DNA of 64,000 nt from Verrucomicrobiota bacterium (GCA_023416735.1 JAEZGX010000006.1:55064-119063), one strand, 5' to 3'. Counted from the stretch's first letter, positions 33,540 to 43,737 are shown. The notes: generated from the sequence alone by a model not told the origin. A program made the numbers and translations.

Positions 33540-34265
33540 TTACTCCTTCGCTTCCGGCGCGCCTTCCGCGTCGTCGGCCTCCACTCCCCGATCGGGATGC
33601 GGAATGATTTTCAACACCCCCAAGCTCGGCCGCGGCGGCACGCGATACTTCAAATCCACAAACTTGCCGTCCATTTCGAACACGACGCCCATGTTCCAGC
33701 GGCACGCCACCGGCTGCCCATCCTTCTCCGCCGGCCGGAACTGCCATTTCTCCAGCGTCTCTCGCGCCGCCGCCTCGAATTCCGGATGCGACGCCCGCAA
33801 GGTCGTCAACTTCGTCAGCTTCCCCGTGGCATCGATCTGCAGCTCGAAAATCACTCCGCCCACTTCGCTCGCCGCCCACATCTCCTCCGGATAAAGCGGC
33901 ACCGTCAGCTCGCCCGTCCCGATCGGCCGCGGCGCATTGTTCGCCTCCGCCCCTTCATCGCCCTCGATCGGAATAAAGAACGGCACGCGCGCCGTGTAAG
34001 CGATCGGCTTCCCGTCCTTTTCGCGTTGCGGCAAATCCGTGTTCAACGCCAGCGCCGTCGCCATCCGATCGATGAAGTTGTCCGACGTCGTGTCGTCCGA
34101 ATCCACGATCTTCAACGTCTCCTCCTCACCTTCCGCGTTCACCTTGATCTCGAACGTGACCGTATAGCCGTTCTTTTTCGGCGCTGTGCTGTCGGCAGCC
34201 GAAACCAAGGGCACGCCAACCAGCAACGCAGTGGAAAACACAGAAAGCATTCGGGCAAACTTCAT
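33540..34265 (-). CDS. Secreted TonB C-terminal-domain protein
   Basis: The 241-aa product (ATG at 34265; a second in-frame ATG lies at 34283) has a signal peptide (LSVFSTALLVGVPLVSA) and a C-terminal TonB-C-like domain (VGGVIFELQIDATGKLTKLTTLRASHPEFEAAARETLEKWQFRPA). The hydrophobic anchor and Pro-rich spacer of true TonB are absent, so it is probably a periplasmic TonB-C-domain protein and not an energy transducer. It converges with the DUF1080 gene. Confidence 0.68.
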   Translation of the reverse strand: MKFARMLSVFSTALLVGVPLVSAADSTAPKKNGYTVTFEIKVNAEGEEETLKIVDSDDTTSDNFIDRMATALALNTDLPQREKDGKPIAYTARVPFFIPIEGDEGAEANNAPRPIGTGELTVPLYPEEMWAASEVGGVIFELQIDATGKLTKLTTLRASHPEFEAAARETLEKWQFRPAEKDGQPVACRWNMGVVFEMDGKFVDLKYRVPPRPSLGVLKIIPHPDRGVEADDAEGAPEAKE

Positions 34266-34861
34266 GGGAGTAGCCCGCGACATTGAGACCGCCGGCGTTT
34301 CTTGACGATTAAAATTCGGCCTTCCGGAACCCTGTCGAAAGATCGAAAGACAAACCGCCGCGCCGGACTGCTCCGGCACGGCGGCTGGTGTTTACCTGGG
34401 AGTCAACGCGTCTGGATCCGGCGCACCCCTCGTGCGCTTGGGCGACACTGTCCCGAAGCTCTGTGTGGCGAGCCGCCGTTTCCGGCGCCCGCAAAGCGGT
34501 GAGAACCCACGCCGTCACAGCCGGTTCCCTCCCGCCCTAAAAGTCTTCCTCTCGCCTCATTCATTCTTTTCCGAGCCGGCTCTTTTGCTCGCCGCGTGCC
34601 AACCGCCCTTGCGTTGCCTAACTCCTTCTCCCCTCGCATCGCCGGCCAGCCCGATCACGCCGCGCCGCATGCGTCATGCAATCTCCACTACACTCCGTCG
34701 CGCACGATGCACGGCCCCGTGCCGCCATCGCGCCTTCGAGCCTCTCCTGCTCCGCGCCCTCCGTTAACCTTTCCCGCCTTTCAGCGTGTTTCGCGGGTAA
34801 CTCCACCCACGTCCGCCGCAGCATTGACCCCACCGCCGCCGCGCGCCATCTCTCACCCTCT
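34266..34861. other. Long gene-free region upstream of glyS
   Basis: I see no convincing gene in these 596 bases. A hairpin (34355-34384, 13-bp arms with one mismatch, loop CTGC) lies early in the gap. Its weak T tracts make it a doubtful terminator or a repeat unit. The remainder is pyrimidine-rich and presumably carries the glyS promoter. No T-box leader is recognised. Confidence 0.4.
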
Positions 34862-36388
34862 ATGTCCGACCAACCCGCCTCCTCCGAAGTCACCATGGAC
34901 AACCTCGTCGCGCTCGCGAAACGGCGCGGCTTTGTCTTCCCGTCTTCCGAAATCTACGGCGGCTTCAACGGCTTCTTCGACTACGGCCCGCTCGGCGTCG
35001 AGTTGAAGAAAAACATCCGCGACTGCTGGTGGAACGACATGGTCCGCCGCCGCGACGACGTCGTCGGCATCGAAACGTCCATCATCATGCACCCCAAGGT
35101 CTGGGAAGCCTCCGGCCACGTCGCCGGCTTCACCGACCCGCTCGTCGATTGCAAAACCTCCAAGCAGCGCTTCCGCGCCGATCAGCTCTTCTTCGCCCCC
35201 GTCGTCGTTGACGGCAACACCGTCGGTTACGTTTCCGCCCTCGAATCCGAAAAAACCACCGAGGATCTCCAGGCCGCCGCCGAAACCTTCAAGCGCAAGA
35301 AAGCCATCCAAGGCACGCTCGCGCCCGTCCAACCGCGCGACATGACCGAAGCGCGCGAAGACGAAATCCCGCTCATCCCGTCGCCCGCCACCGGCGAACC
35401 CGGCAGCCTCACGCCGCCGCGCGCGTTCAACATGATGTTCGAGACGCACGTCGGCCCGCTCCGCGATTCCTCGTCCGTCTCCTATCTTCGTCCCGAAACC
35501 GCGCAGGGTATGTTCGTCGACTTCAAGAACGTCGTCGACACCGGCCGCGTAAAACTCCCCTTCGGCATCGCCCAGATCGGCAAGTCGTTCCGGAACGAAA
35601 TCACGCCGCGCAACTTCATCTTCCGCTCGCGCGAATTCGAGCAGATGGAGATGGAATACTTCATCCACGAAGACGCCGACTGGAAGAAAGCCCACGACGA
35701 ATGGATCGAGTGGTGCCGGCAGTGGCTGCTCTCCATCGGCCTGCCCGAATCGCACCTTTCGCTCTACGCGCACCCGAAGGAGAAGCTCTCGTTCTACTCC
35801 AAGGGCACCGTCGACATCATGTTCAAATACCCGTTCGGCGTGCAGGAGCTCTGGGGCATCGCCGCCCGCGGCAACTACGACCTCACCCAGCACGCCCAGG
35901 CGTCCGGCAAACCGCACGAGATCTTCGACGAAGCCACGAAGAAGAAATTCGTGCCGCACGTCATCGAGCCCGCCGTCGGCACCGACCGCATCTTCCTCGC
36001 CGTCCTCTGCGCCGCCTACGCCGAAGAGGATGTGAAGGACGAAAAGGGCAACGTGGAGAAACGCACCGTATTGAAACTTTCACCACGCATCGCCCCGGTG
36101 AAGGTCGCCGTGCTCCCGCTCCTCAAGAACAAGGAGCAGCTCACCCAGCGCGCGAAGGAGCTCTACGCGAAGTTGAAACGCAAATACGCCGTTTTTTACG
36201 ACGAAGCCGGCGCCATCGGCCGCCGCTACCGCCGCCAGGACGAAATCGGCACGCCGTGGTGCGTGACGATCGACTTCGAAACGATCGAAAAAGACGGCAC
36301 CTTCACCCTCCGCGACCGCGATTCGATGACCCAAAAACGCATCACCGAATCCGACCTCTTCGCCCTCCTCGACGAACAGGTGTATTAA
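34862..36388 (+). CDS. glyS: Glycyl-tRNA synthetase, homodimeric class II type
   Basis: The 508-aa product matches the alpha2 bacterial/archaeal/eukaryotic-type GlyRS. The N-terminus has RGFVFPSSEIYGG and FDYGPLGVELKKNI, followed by SYLRPETAQGMFVDFKN (class II motif 2 neighbourhood), FRSREFEQMEMEYF, and the C-terminal anticodon-binding domain (APVKVAVLPLL...EAGAIGRRYRRQDEIGTP). ATG at 34862 gives the conventional N-terminus; longer upstream frames are GC-rich read-through. It is a monocistronic housekeeping gene. Confidence 0.93.
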   Translation: MSDQPASSEVTMDNLVALAKRRGFVFPSSEIYGGFNGFFDYGPLGVELKKNIRDCWWNDMVRRRDDVVGIETSIIMHPKVWEASGHVAGFTDPLVDCKTSKQRFRADQLFFAPVVVDGNTVGYVSALESEKTTEDLQAAAETFKRKKAIQGTLAPVQPRDMTEAREDEIPLIPSPATGEPGSLTPPRAFNMMFETHVGPLRDSSSVSYLRPETAQGMFVDFKNVVDTGRVKLPFGIAQIGKSFRNEITPRNFIFRSREFEQMEMEYFIHEDADWKKAHDEWIEWCRQWLLSIGLPESHLSLYAHPKEKLSFYSKGTVDIMFKYPFGVQELWGIAARGNYDLTQHAQASGKPHEIFDEATKKKFVPHVIEPAVGTDRIFLAVLCAAYAEEDVKDEKGNVEKRTVLKLSPRIAPVKVAVLPLLKNKEQLTQRAKELYAKLKRKYAVFYDEAGAIGRRYRRQDEIGTPWCVTIDFETIEKDGTFTLRDRDSMTQKRITESDLFALLDEQVY

Positions 36389-36540
36389 GTAGCGCCGGCT
36401 TCCAGCCGGCCCTCCCCGTTGGCGACTCGCGCGCCTGCGCCCGTGACTGCGGCGTCCTGCCGCAGAATCCGCGTAGCGAAGCGCGTGAGCGTTTCGTCGT
36501 TCACGGCGTAGTTCTCCGGCCAGGACTGGCACTCCTACCT
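36389..36540 (+). repeat. Composite interspersed repeat with hairpins after glyS
   Basis: The segment opens with GTAGCGCCGGCTTCCAGCC, which folds as GCCGGC-ttcca-GCCGGC. It then contains TGCGGCGTCCTGCCGCA (TGCGGC/GCCGCA arms) and ends near CTCCTACC. Paired GTAG...CTAC ends and internal palindromes are typical of non-autonomous intergenic repeats in this kind of genome. The rest of the gap up to 36680 shows no gene. Confidence 0.4.
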
Positions 36541-36680
36541 TCCAGCGCCCTCACCGCTGCCCTCACGCGCAATTCCAAAACCTTGCTCCCCTCCCGCCGC
36601 CCCCCAGATTCCTCGCCGACCGATGAACCCGTCCGGCTTATTCGACGGCGTGTCCGACTGGGCCCAATGCTCATTGCCCG

Positions 36681-38705
36681 CTAAACGTTCGCCGCAGAGT
36701 CCGTCCAGTCATAGTCCCGGGCGTTGAATCCCAGCGCTGAGAAATGCCGCTTTCCGCAGGCAATCTTATCCCGCTCTGCCTTCCCAAGCTTTCCGAAAGC
36801 CATCGTGCCCTTCGTCTCTCGCACCAAGTAGAGTCGCGGCAGCTCACCCGGCACCTCTCGGACAATGGCCCAATCGGGGTTGTAGTGCCCTATCGGCGTT
36901 TCGACTTTGAACCACCAGGGAAGCTTCACGAAGAGCTTGATGTCGACCCGCTGGTCGAGCTTCTCAGCAAAATGGCGCTCCACTTCCGAATCGCACTCGA
37001 CGCCGTCATAGAGACCGCGCTGTGGCGTGTCTTGGATCCGTTCGAGATAGGGCTCTAGCTCCTTGTCGCGGAACCACATCATTTCCCACGAAACGTCGGC
37101 GCCCGAGAGCCTCTCGTATTGGACACCCTGCACGAGTAGCTCGCGCTTCCTCTGCTCGATTTCGCCCGCGGCCAATTCGACGAACTGCTGCGGGTTCACC
37201 AGCGCGTCGCCGAGTCGCCCGCTCTGCGCGAGGATCGCGGCGAGAGTAGAGCGCGTCAGCTCTGTGCGTTTCTGCAACTCCGAGAGGAGATCCGGCACAC
37301 GCCCCAGAGCCGGCAGACCGGCCGCCGTGTAGGCCGACTGCACCTGCTCTTCCACGCCCCTCCTCGTGATTGACACCGCCGCCGAGGTCACAGCGATCCG
37401 GCCCGCAGAAATCGTATCGGGTCGCGCCTTGATCGCCGCGGCAGCTTCCGTGACGAGTCGGGCCGTGTCGTAGGTCACGGAGTAGCGGGTGCGATGCTTG
37501 ATACGCTCCCATAGGGCTAAGAACTCCGGGTCGGCGTCCCAGCCTTTGCGCAATTTCAGCTTCCGCCGCTTGCGCGCGTTATGCACGAGCTTCGTGTCAA
37601 ACCGCACGCCGGCATTGGCGAACTCGGTCTGCAGACCCCGCGCGAAATCCTCGAACGCTTCGCTCGCCACGAGCGTAAGGCGGTTGAGCGTGGCGTCGTG
37701 GCAACGCGTGCCATCCTCGCGCACGGGCAAGCGCAGGCCGCGCCCGAGCGTCTGTCGGCGCTCCCGCTCCGAGCTCATCTCGCGCAGCGAACAGATCTGA
37801 AACACGTTCGGATTGTCCCACCCTTCACGCAGCGCTGAGTGGCTGAAAATGAAACGCACCGGCTCCTCCAACGACAACAGCCGCTCCTTGCCGCGCATGA
37901 TCAGCTCGAAGGCCGCCTCGTCCGCCTGCGTGCTTTTCTCCTTGGAGTCGATCGCCACGCCGTCGCGTTGCGCGAAGTAGCCCGCATGCACCTGCGCCGC
38001 CGGCGGGAGCGCGAGCGAGGCAAACTGCGGGAGCTGCCGCGCCGCCTCGTATTCCTCGCAAAACCAGCCGCGCACTTTACCGTCATCGGCCGCGTAATGC
38101 GCCACGCGGTCCAGGAAGAAGAGCGAGAGCACTTTCATCCGCTCTCCCGCCGGGAGGCGTGCAACCGTCAGCTCTTTTTCGAGATGCTTCAAAATCGTCT
38201 GTCGCACCTGCACGCGCTGAATGGCGTCGTCGAGCACACCGCTGCCTTCGCCCAGCCCGAGCGAGAACTGGCCGAGGTCGAGCCGCTCGGCGCCGGGCGT
38301 GGCGTTGATTCCGCGGACGACAAGGCCCGCGTAGAGCGCGCGGCCGGTTTTCGCTGCGAGATCGTTGCCGTGTTTCAGCGTCACGTCCTTGCGCTGCACC
38401 CCGTCGCTCGCGGTCTGCACATCGAGCTCGACCTTCGCCGTAATGCCCCGCGCGCCGGGGCTCGCCTTCTTGAAGCGCACGTAAGGCCGGTTGAAATCCC
38501 CCTCCTCGCGCACGCTGTCGACCTCGATGGCTTTCACGAGCCTCAACTCGAACGCGCGCACCGGATCGAGTTGATAGAGGAGGTTGTAGGCATGCTTGTG
38601 CGTCGCCGAATAACGCAGCGTGCAGAGCGGCCCGAGGCTCGCGATGGCCGCTTTGGCTCGCTCGCTTTCGAGATTCTGCGGCTCGTCGAGCACAACGACG
38701 GGATG
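36681..38705 (-). pseudogene. Type III restriction enzyme Res subunit, N-terminus deleted
   Basis: The frame encodes about the last 674 residues of a type III Res protein. It begins at HPVVVLDEPQN (helicase motif II), continues through RFIFSHSALREGWDNPNVFQ and RQTLGRGLRLPV (helicase motifs V-VI), and ends with a PD-(D/E)XK nuclease (HYNPDWAIV...LYLVRETKG). The N-terminal 300 or so residues, with the Walker A motif, are missing. Upstream bases switch directly into the mod gene (junction 38703-38707). With no ATPase motif I and no in-frame start, it cannot be a working restriction subunit. The endonuclease part itself looks intact. Confidence 0.85.
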
Positions 38706-39078
38706 GATCGATATAGATGAGCTTCACCGCGCCGGCGTAGGCCGACTGGAGCAACTTTAACACATGGAGATTGTCGCCCTCGATGATGAGATTCTCCGTG
38801 TCGTCCCACGCGACGGATTTGTCGCGCTCCGGGCGCAGCGTGCCGGGGCTGGGCGCCAGCATTTCGCGCAGCGCCTCGGCGCGGCCGGCGTAGGATAGCC
38901 CGTAGCGTTCCGGCGTCGCGGAGAGCGCCGCGGCGCCGACGAGCTCGGCGAGTTTTTCCGGCACGAGTTTCCCTTCGGCAAACGCACCGGGCAGCAGCTC
39001 GCGCAGGCGCACCAGGCGCTCGGCGGCGAGATCGGGGGAGGTCAGCGGCAGACGCTCGGGCGAAGCGGGAAAACTCAT
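38704..39078 (-). pseudogene. Type III DNA methyltransferase Mod subunit, only N-terminus left
   Basis: The first 125 or so residues of Mod remain (ATG at 39078 or 39090). They contain DDTENLIIEGDNLHVLKLLQSAY and KLIYIDP. The catalytic DPPY motif would follow at once, but after IDP the sequence changes to Res DNA in another frame. The deletion therefore removed the rest of mod (target-recognition domain and motif I) and the N-terminus of res. The methyltransferase is dead. Confidence 0.85.
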
Positions 39079-39262
39079 GCGCAAACGCATTAGCACGGCG
39101 GAGAATTGCAGCGTCAACCCTTCGCCCGCGATGATTTGACCGATTAGACCACCATCCCCGGCAACCGCGCCGCCCACATGATTGACTTCCCCACATGTAG
39201 CAGTTGCCTTCCCGCATCATCCCCGAACGCGTGCCGGCCTCAGTGCCGCGCCGCCTCGGCCC

Positions 39263-39290
39263 CCCGCAGGCTCCGGCCTGCGGGCTTTTT
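39263..39290 (+). terminator. Strong intrinsic terminator with no obvious gene upstream
   Basis: A perfect 9-bp stem (CCCGCAGGC at 39263-39271 with GCCTGCGGG at 39276-39284, loop TCCG) is followed by CTTTTTATT. It points on the + strand, yet the preceding DNA is mod' on the minus strand. It may be the orphan terminator of a gene lost when this locus decayed. Confidence 0.75.
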
Positions 39291-39309
39291 ATTGCCCGCT
39301 TCATGAACC

Positions 39310-39899
39310 CGCCCGCGCCGCGCGCCGGTGAAATGGCTCGACGTCACGGCTCTCGCTCGCGCGCATCTCCACGCACTCGGCCCCACCGAAACACTTGTCG
39401 TAGTCCATTACTTCACCGCCTACGCCGAACACTTCGCGCGCGATAAACCCGAGCGACTCTCGCGTCACAAGGCTTACGTTCGCGCCCTGACCGCCACGCG
39501 CGTCCACGTGCATCTCGGCCACTTCAAACCCAAGCACATCTGTTTGATGCACTCCAAGACTACGAATGCAGCTGGCAGGAGAAAGCCACCGACGTGAACA
39601 TCGTCGCCCAGCTTTTCTGCCAGGCAGCTCGCGATGCCTTCGACGTCGCAGTGATCGTCTCAGGCGATGCCGACTACGCTCCCGCGATTTCCGTCTTCCG
39701 GGAGATGTTTGCGCATAAACGTCTCGTCTTCGGATTTCCCTTCGACCGTAAGAACCGGGAACTTGAACGTTTGGCTCCCGGCTCCTTCACCTTCTCTCGC
39801 GAGAGCTACGCCAAACACCAGCTCAGCGAAGCGGTGCGGCTTCCGAGCGGAAAATACGTCGTTCGTCCTGCCGTGTGGGGATCACCAGACAGCCCCTAG
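39310..39899 (+). pseudogene. NYN-domain (PIN-like nuclease) gene, truncated and frameshifted
   Basis: One frame (39328-39540) gives KWLDVTALARAHL...VVVHYFTAYAEHFARD...VRALTATRVHVHLGHFKPKH. A second frame then continues the same fold: LFDALQDYECSWQEKATDVNIVAQLFCQAARDAFDVAVIVSGDADY...VFGFPF. The switch lies near 39536-39546. In an intact NYN protein these are contiguous. The N-terminal strand with the first catalytic Asp (YIDGFNLYY-like) is missing, and a stop lies just upstream at 39304. The gene is a remnant. Confidence 0.75.
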
Positions 39900-40073
39900 C
39901 CCACCAACATCTGCGCGCCTCACCGCAGAGTCGCCTCGTTCTTGCGCCTTCAGCGCTGATTTGCGGCCGATCTCTTTCTCGCCCTTCCGCTCCCACTCCC
40001 CAAACCCGGAAGATCGCGCGTATCTTCGTGTGCATTCGCGATCATTCGCGGTAACCTGTCCGTTTTCCCTCCC

Positions 40074-43000
40074 ATGTGCGCCCGTCCTCGCCCGCCTGTC
40101 CTGCGCAGCGTCAAACGCCCTGACGCTCTTGCCGCCCTGCGCACTTGGCTCGCGAGCCACCCCGACCACCTCCGCGAGCGCGGCGCCGATTACCACCGCC
40201 GCGGTGCCGTCAAATCCATCCGCGCCGCCGCCGATCACTACGTCGAATCCCGCGTGCAGGGCTCCGAACCCACGCCTTACACCACCACCCTTTTCTACAC
40301 GCGCGATCGCTGGTCATCCGATTGCACGTGCCCCTTTGAGGGCGACGTCTGCAAACACGCGCACGCCACCGGCCTCGCCTGGCTCGAACACGTCGCTTCC
40401 GGCGCTCTCGATGGCGCCGATCCCACTCGCGTATCCGAAAATCCACCACCGCGCGAACTCCCCGCCGAACCTCCCCCACTCTCCTTCCGCCAGCAATGGA
40501 CTCCCGTCCTCGCCTCGAGACTCGGCCGCATGCTCACCGACGCCGAGCAACACCAACTCGACGAGCTCGCCGCCCTTTTTAACGAATTCGTCCAGGCCAA
40601 CCAAATCCTCTACCCCGGCGCCCTCCTTCGCCACGGTTTCGACTACACTCCGCCGCCCGGCGCCCCGCTCTACAAACCCGCGTATTCAGGATGGTGGGAC
40701 GCCTCCACCGCCCCGCGCGATCCGTGGGCGCTCTGGCAATACATCGCCCACGACTACGAGCTCCACGAGCGCCCCCTCCCCGAAGCTTTCCGTCCACTCA
40801 CCAACACCGCCGCCATCCGCACCGCCATCACCGAGCGTCTCACCCAGCACGAACTCGCCGCCTGGCAACGCGCTCTCGCCGTCGCGGAGGAGTCGCCCAC
40901 GGCCCAAACCCATCCGGCCCTCGCCGACGTCACCGGCCTCCGCGCCCGCGTCCACCCCGCCGGCGGCCTGGTCATCGAAACCCGCACCGCTCCTGCCAAA
41001 GCCTGGAAAATCCCCACCCGCCCTTGGTTCGCTGCCCTCGGCTCCACCCGCCCGAGCGATTTCGAGCATCTCACGCCACCCGAAGCGGCCCTCGGCCTCG
41101 CCCTCGCCGCTGAAGTTCGAGCGGGCTTCGAACCCGCCAGCCCTCGCCAGCCACTCCCTGCCGAAATCGCTACCACGCTCTTCCGCACCCGGGCCGCACG
41201 CGACGCCTTCGTTCTTCCCGACGCGTCGCCTTTCATTGTCCAACCCGAGCCTCTCCTCCTCGACGCCCGCCCTTCTTTCGATTCGTCCGACCGCCTCGAG
41301 CTTCGCCTCGCCACAACCGACGGCCGCGACGCCTCCCGCGCCCTCCTTCTCACCGCCCGCCCGCAACCGCTTTACCTTTTCGAACAAAAGATCTGGCGCG
41401 GCCCCCCGCCGACACCCGACGCCCCCCTGCCCGCCTCCGCGCTCGGCGACCCCAAGCTCATGTCGCGCCTCCGCGCCGCCGGCCTGCGGCTGCCCCGCGA
41501 ATTCGAACAAAACATCCGCCGCATCGTCCTCCGCCCGCACCTGAAATGCTGGCTCGCGCCCGCGCCCGGCGACGACGAAGCCCTCGAGTTTCACGCGCAA
41601 CTCACCGCCCGCGATCCCGACTTCCCCTTCGAACAACATTACACCCCCTCCGGCTGGCAATGGACGTCCGCCGGCGCTCCACCTCCGCGCGGCCCAACCG
41701 ATCCAATTCTTGAATACGATCTCACCTCCGGTCGCGCCGCCGCCAGCCGCCTCACCGACTTCCGCCTCGACTGGCATCCGTGGGAAGCCGACTGGGCGCG
41801 CGCCGTCACCAAAAACTTCCCCGACGAATTCGTCGCCTGGCATGCCTCGGTTCCTCCCGATCTTCCGATCGACGCCTCGCCGGGCCTCGCCAGTCTCCTC
41901 GGCCCCCCGCTCCGCGCGCGTATCGAATTTTCCGCGACACCCGCGCCCGAGTCCGCCGGCCGCGACTGGTTCAACCTCACCGCCAAGCTCAGCGTCAAAG
42001 ACACCAAGCTCGCTCCCGACGAACTCGCGCTCCTCCTGAAAGCCCGCGGCAAATGGGTCCGCCTCAAACGCCACGGCTGGCAACGCCTCGAAATCGAGCC
42101 CACCGACGACGCGTCCACTGCCGCGCTCGACCGGCTCGGACTCACGCCCGACGACGTCCTCACCGATGGCCGCCCCGCGACGCATCGCATTCACGCGCTC
42201 CAACTCGCCGCCGAAGCCGACCTCCTCGAAGCCCAGGACAACCGCCTCGCCGCTTCACTCCGCGACCGCATTCAAACGCTCGCCACCACTCCTCCGCCCG
42301 TCGTTCCGTCCGCCCTTCGCGCCACCCTCCGCCCGTATCAAGAAGAAGGATACCACTTTCTCGCCCACCTCGCCGCCCACGGACTTGGCGGCGTCCTCGC
42401 CGACGACATGGGTCTCGGCAAAACCATCCAAACCCTCGCGTGGCTCCTCCACGCATCCGAACACGGCGAACGTCCACAGCCCGGCGCGCCTTTCCGCGCC
42501 CTCGTCGTCTGCCCCAAATCCGTCGTCCACACCTGGCAGACCGAAACCACGCGTTTCGCGCCCACGCTCAACCCCGCGATTTTCAATCCCCTCCGCCTCG
42601 GCGAACTCTCCACGTCCGGCTCTGGGCTCTCAGCTGGTGGCTCTCAGCTGGTGGTCGCCAACTACACCCAGCTCCGCCTCAATGCCGACTGGTTCCGCGC
42701 CCAAGCCTGGGACGCCGTCATCCTCGACGAGGGCCAGTTCATTAAAAATCCCAACAGCCAGGTCGCGCACGCCGCCCGCGCGCTGCGCACGCCGCACCGT
42801 TTCGTCCTCACCGGCACGCCCATCGAGAATCGGCTCACCGATCTCTGGAGTCTCTTCGCCTTCGCCCAGCCCGGCCTTCTCGGCACCCTCGCGTCCTTCC
42901 GCCGCCAATACGACCAGCCCAACCCGGCCTCGCTCGCGCGCCTGCACCGTCGCGTCCGCCATTTCCTCCTCCGTCGCACCAAAGCTCAGGCCGCGCCCGA

Positions 43001-43724
43001 TCTTCCCCCGCGCACCGAGGACGATCTCGTCGTCGAACTCGAGGGCGAACAACGCAAACTCTACGACGCCGAACTCAAGCGCGCCCGTGCCCAACTTCTC
43101 GGTATTTCCGACAACCGCGAACTCGTCGCCGTGCGCTTCAACGTCCTCGCGAGCCTCCTTCGCCTGCGACAAATCTGCTGCCACCCCGCGCTCATCGATC
43201 CCGCGCATCGCAATCTGCCCAGCGCCAAGCTCGACGCGCTCCTCGAACGCGTCGAGGAGCTCCGTGACGAAGGCCATCAGGTTCTCGTTTTCAGCCAGTT
43301 CGTCGAGATGCTCGATCTCATCCGCCACTGCTTGGATCGAAACGGCATCGAGCATCTGATGCTCACCGGCTCCACTGAAAACCGCGCCGAACTCGTCGAA
43401 CAGTTTCAATCCGACAAATCCAAAACCGTCTTCCTCCTCTCGCTGAAAGCCGCCGGCTTCGGCCTCAACCTCACCGCCGCCAGCTACGCGATCCTCTTCG
43501 ACCCGTGGTGGAACCCCGCCGCCGAAGCCCAGGCGATCGATCGCACGCATCGCATCGGCCAGACGAAACCCGTCATCGCCTACCGCCTCCTCGCCGAAAA
43601 CACCGTCGAAGAAAAGATCCGCGCGCTCCAACGCGACAAAGCCGCCCTCGCCAACGCCGTGGTCCAGGAAGAATCTCTCGCCAGCATCCTCGACCTCGAC
43701 TCCCTCCGCCAGATCCTCGCTTAA
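40074..43724 (+). CDS. SWIM-zinc-finger SNF2-family DNA helicase/translocase
   Basis: The 1216-aa product starts with a SWIM zinc finger (CTCPFEGDVCKHAHA, near residue 84), a long middle region, then a full SNF2 core: Walker A in DDMGLGKTIQT (near 776), the Walker B box VILDEGQFIKN (near 883), LTGTPIENRLTDLWSLF, and the C-terminal helicase half with FSQFVEMLDL, LSLKAAGFGLNLTAASYAI and DRTHRIGQTKPV. It is an ATP-driven DNA translocase (RapA/HepA-like) likely acting in transcription recycling or repair. An in-frame repeat-derived insert (GSGLSAGGSQLV, near residues 848-861) interrupts the core between motifs Ia and II. The next gene follows after 13 bases. Confidence 0.88.
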   Translation: MCARPRPPVLRSVKRPDALAALRTWLASHPDHLRERGADYHRRGAVKSIRAAADHYVESRVQGSEPTPYTTTLFYTRDRWSSDCTCPFEGDVCKHAHATGLAWLEHVASGALDGADPTRVSENPPPRELPAEPPPLSFRQQWTPVLASRLGRMLTDAEQHQLDELAALFNEFVQANQILYPGALLRHGFDYTPPPGAPLYKPAYSGWWDASTAPRDPWALWQYIAHDYELHERPLPEAFRPLTNTAAIRTAITERLTQHELAAWQRALAVAEESPTAQTHPALADVTGLRARVHPAGGLVIETRTAPAKAWKIPTRPWFAALGSTRPSDFEHLTPPEAALGLALAAEVRAGFEPASPRQPLPAEIATTLFRTRAARDAFVLPDASPFIVQPEPLLLDARPSFDSSDRLELRLATTDGRDASRALLLTARPQPLYLFEQKIWRGPPPTPDAPLPASALGDPKLMSRLRAAGLRLPREFEQNIRRIVLRPHLKCWLAPAPGDDEALEFHAQLTARDPDFPFEQHYTPSGWQWTSAGAPPPRGPTDPILEYDLTSGRAAASRLTDFRLDWHPWEADWARAVTKNFPDEFVAWHASVPPDLPIDASPGLASLLGPPLRARIEFSATPAPESAGRDWFNLTAKLSVKDTKLAPDELALLLKARGKWVRLKRHGWQRLEIEPTDDASTAALDRLGLTPDDVLTDGRPATHRIHALQLAAEADLLEAQDNRLAASLRDRIQTLATTPPPVVPSALRATLRPYQEEGYHFLAHLAAHGLGGVLADDMGLGKTIQTLAWLLHASEHGERPQPGAPFRALVVCPKSVVHTWQTETTRFAPTLNPAIFNPLRLGELSTSGSGLSAGGSQLVVANYTQLRLNADWFRAQAWDAVILDEGQFIKNPNSQVAHAARALRTPHRFVLTGTPIENRLTDLWSLFAFAQPGLLGTLASFRRQYDQPNPASLARLHRRVRHFLLRRTKAQAAPDLPPRTEDDLVVELEGEQRKLYDAELKRARAQLLGISDNRELVAVRFNVLASLLRLRQICCHPALIDPAHRNLPSAKLDALLERVEELRDEGHQVLVFSQFVEMLDLIRHCLDRNGIEHLMLTGSTENRAELVEQFQSDKSKTVFLLSLKAAGFGLNLTAASYAILFDPWWNPAAEAQAIDRTHRIGQTKPVIAYRLLAENTVEEKIRALQRDKAALANAVVQEESLASILDLDSLRQILA
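42617..42652 (+). repeat. Serine/leucine-rich short repeat inserted in the helicase gene
   Basis: GGCTCTGGGCTCTCAGCTGG is followed by TGGCTCTCAGCTGGTGG: two near-copies of a CTCTCAGCTGG unit within 36 bases. Similar CTCTCAGC-type units are, as I recall, common in intergenic DNA of this group. Its length is a multiple of three, so the frame is kept. Confidence 0.5.
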
Positions 43725-43737
43725 CTTTCCAGATACC

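Noticed and set aside
34355..34384. Hairpin between the TonB-C gene and glyS as a firm terminator
   Set aside because: The stem is strong but T tracts are weak on both strands; left as an uncertain structure in the gene-free region.
38083..39177. Single 364-codon frame as an intact methyltransferase
   Set aside because: Only the first 125 or so codons (from 39078) are Mod-like; after 38704 the frame reads Res DNA out of frame by chance in GC-rich sequence.
40686..42203. 505-codon minus-strand frame opposite the SNF2 helicase
   Set aside because: Gly/Glu-rich shadow without motif.
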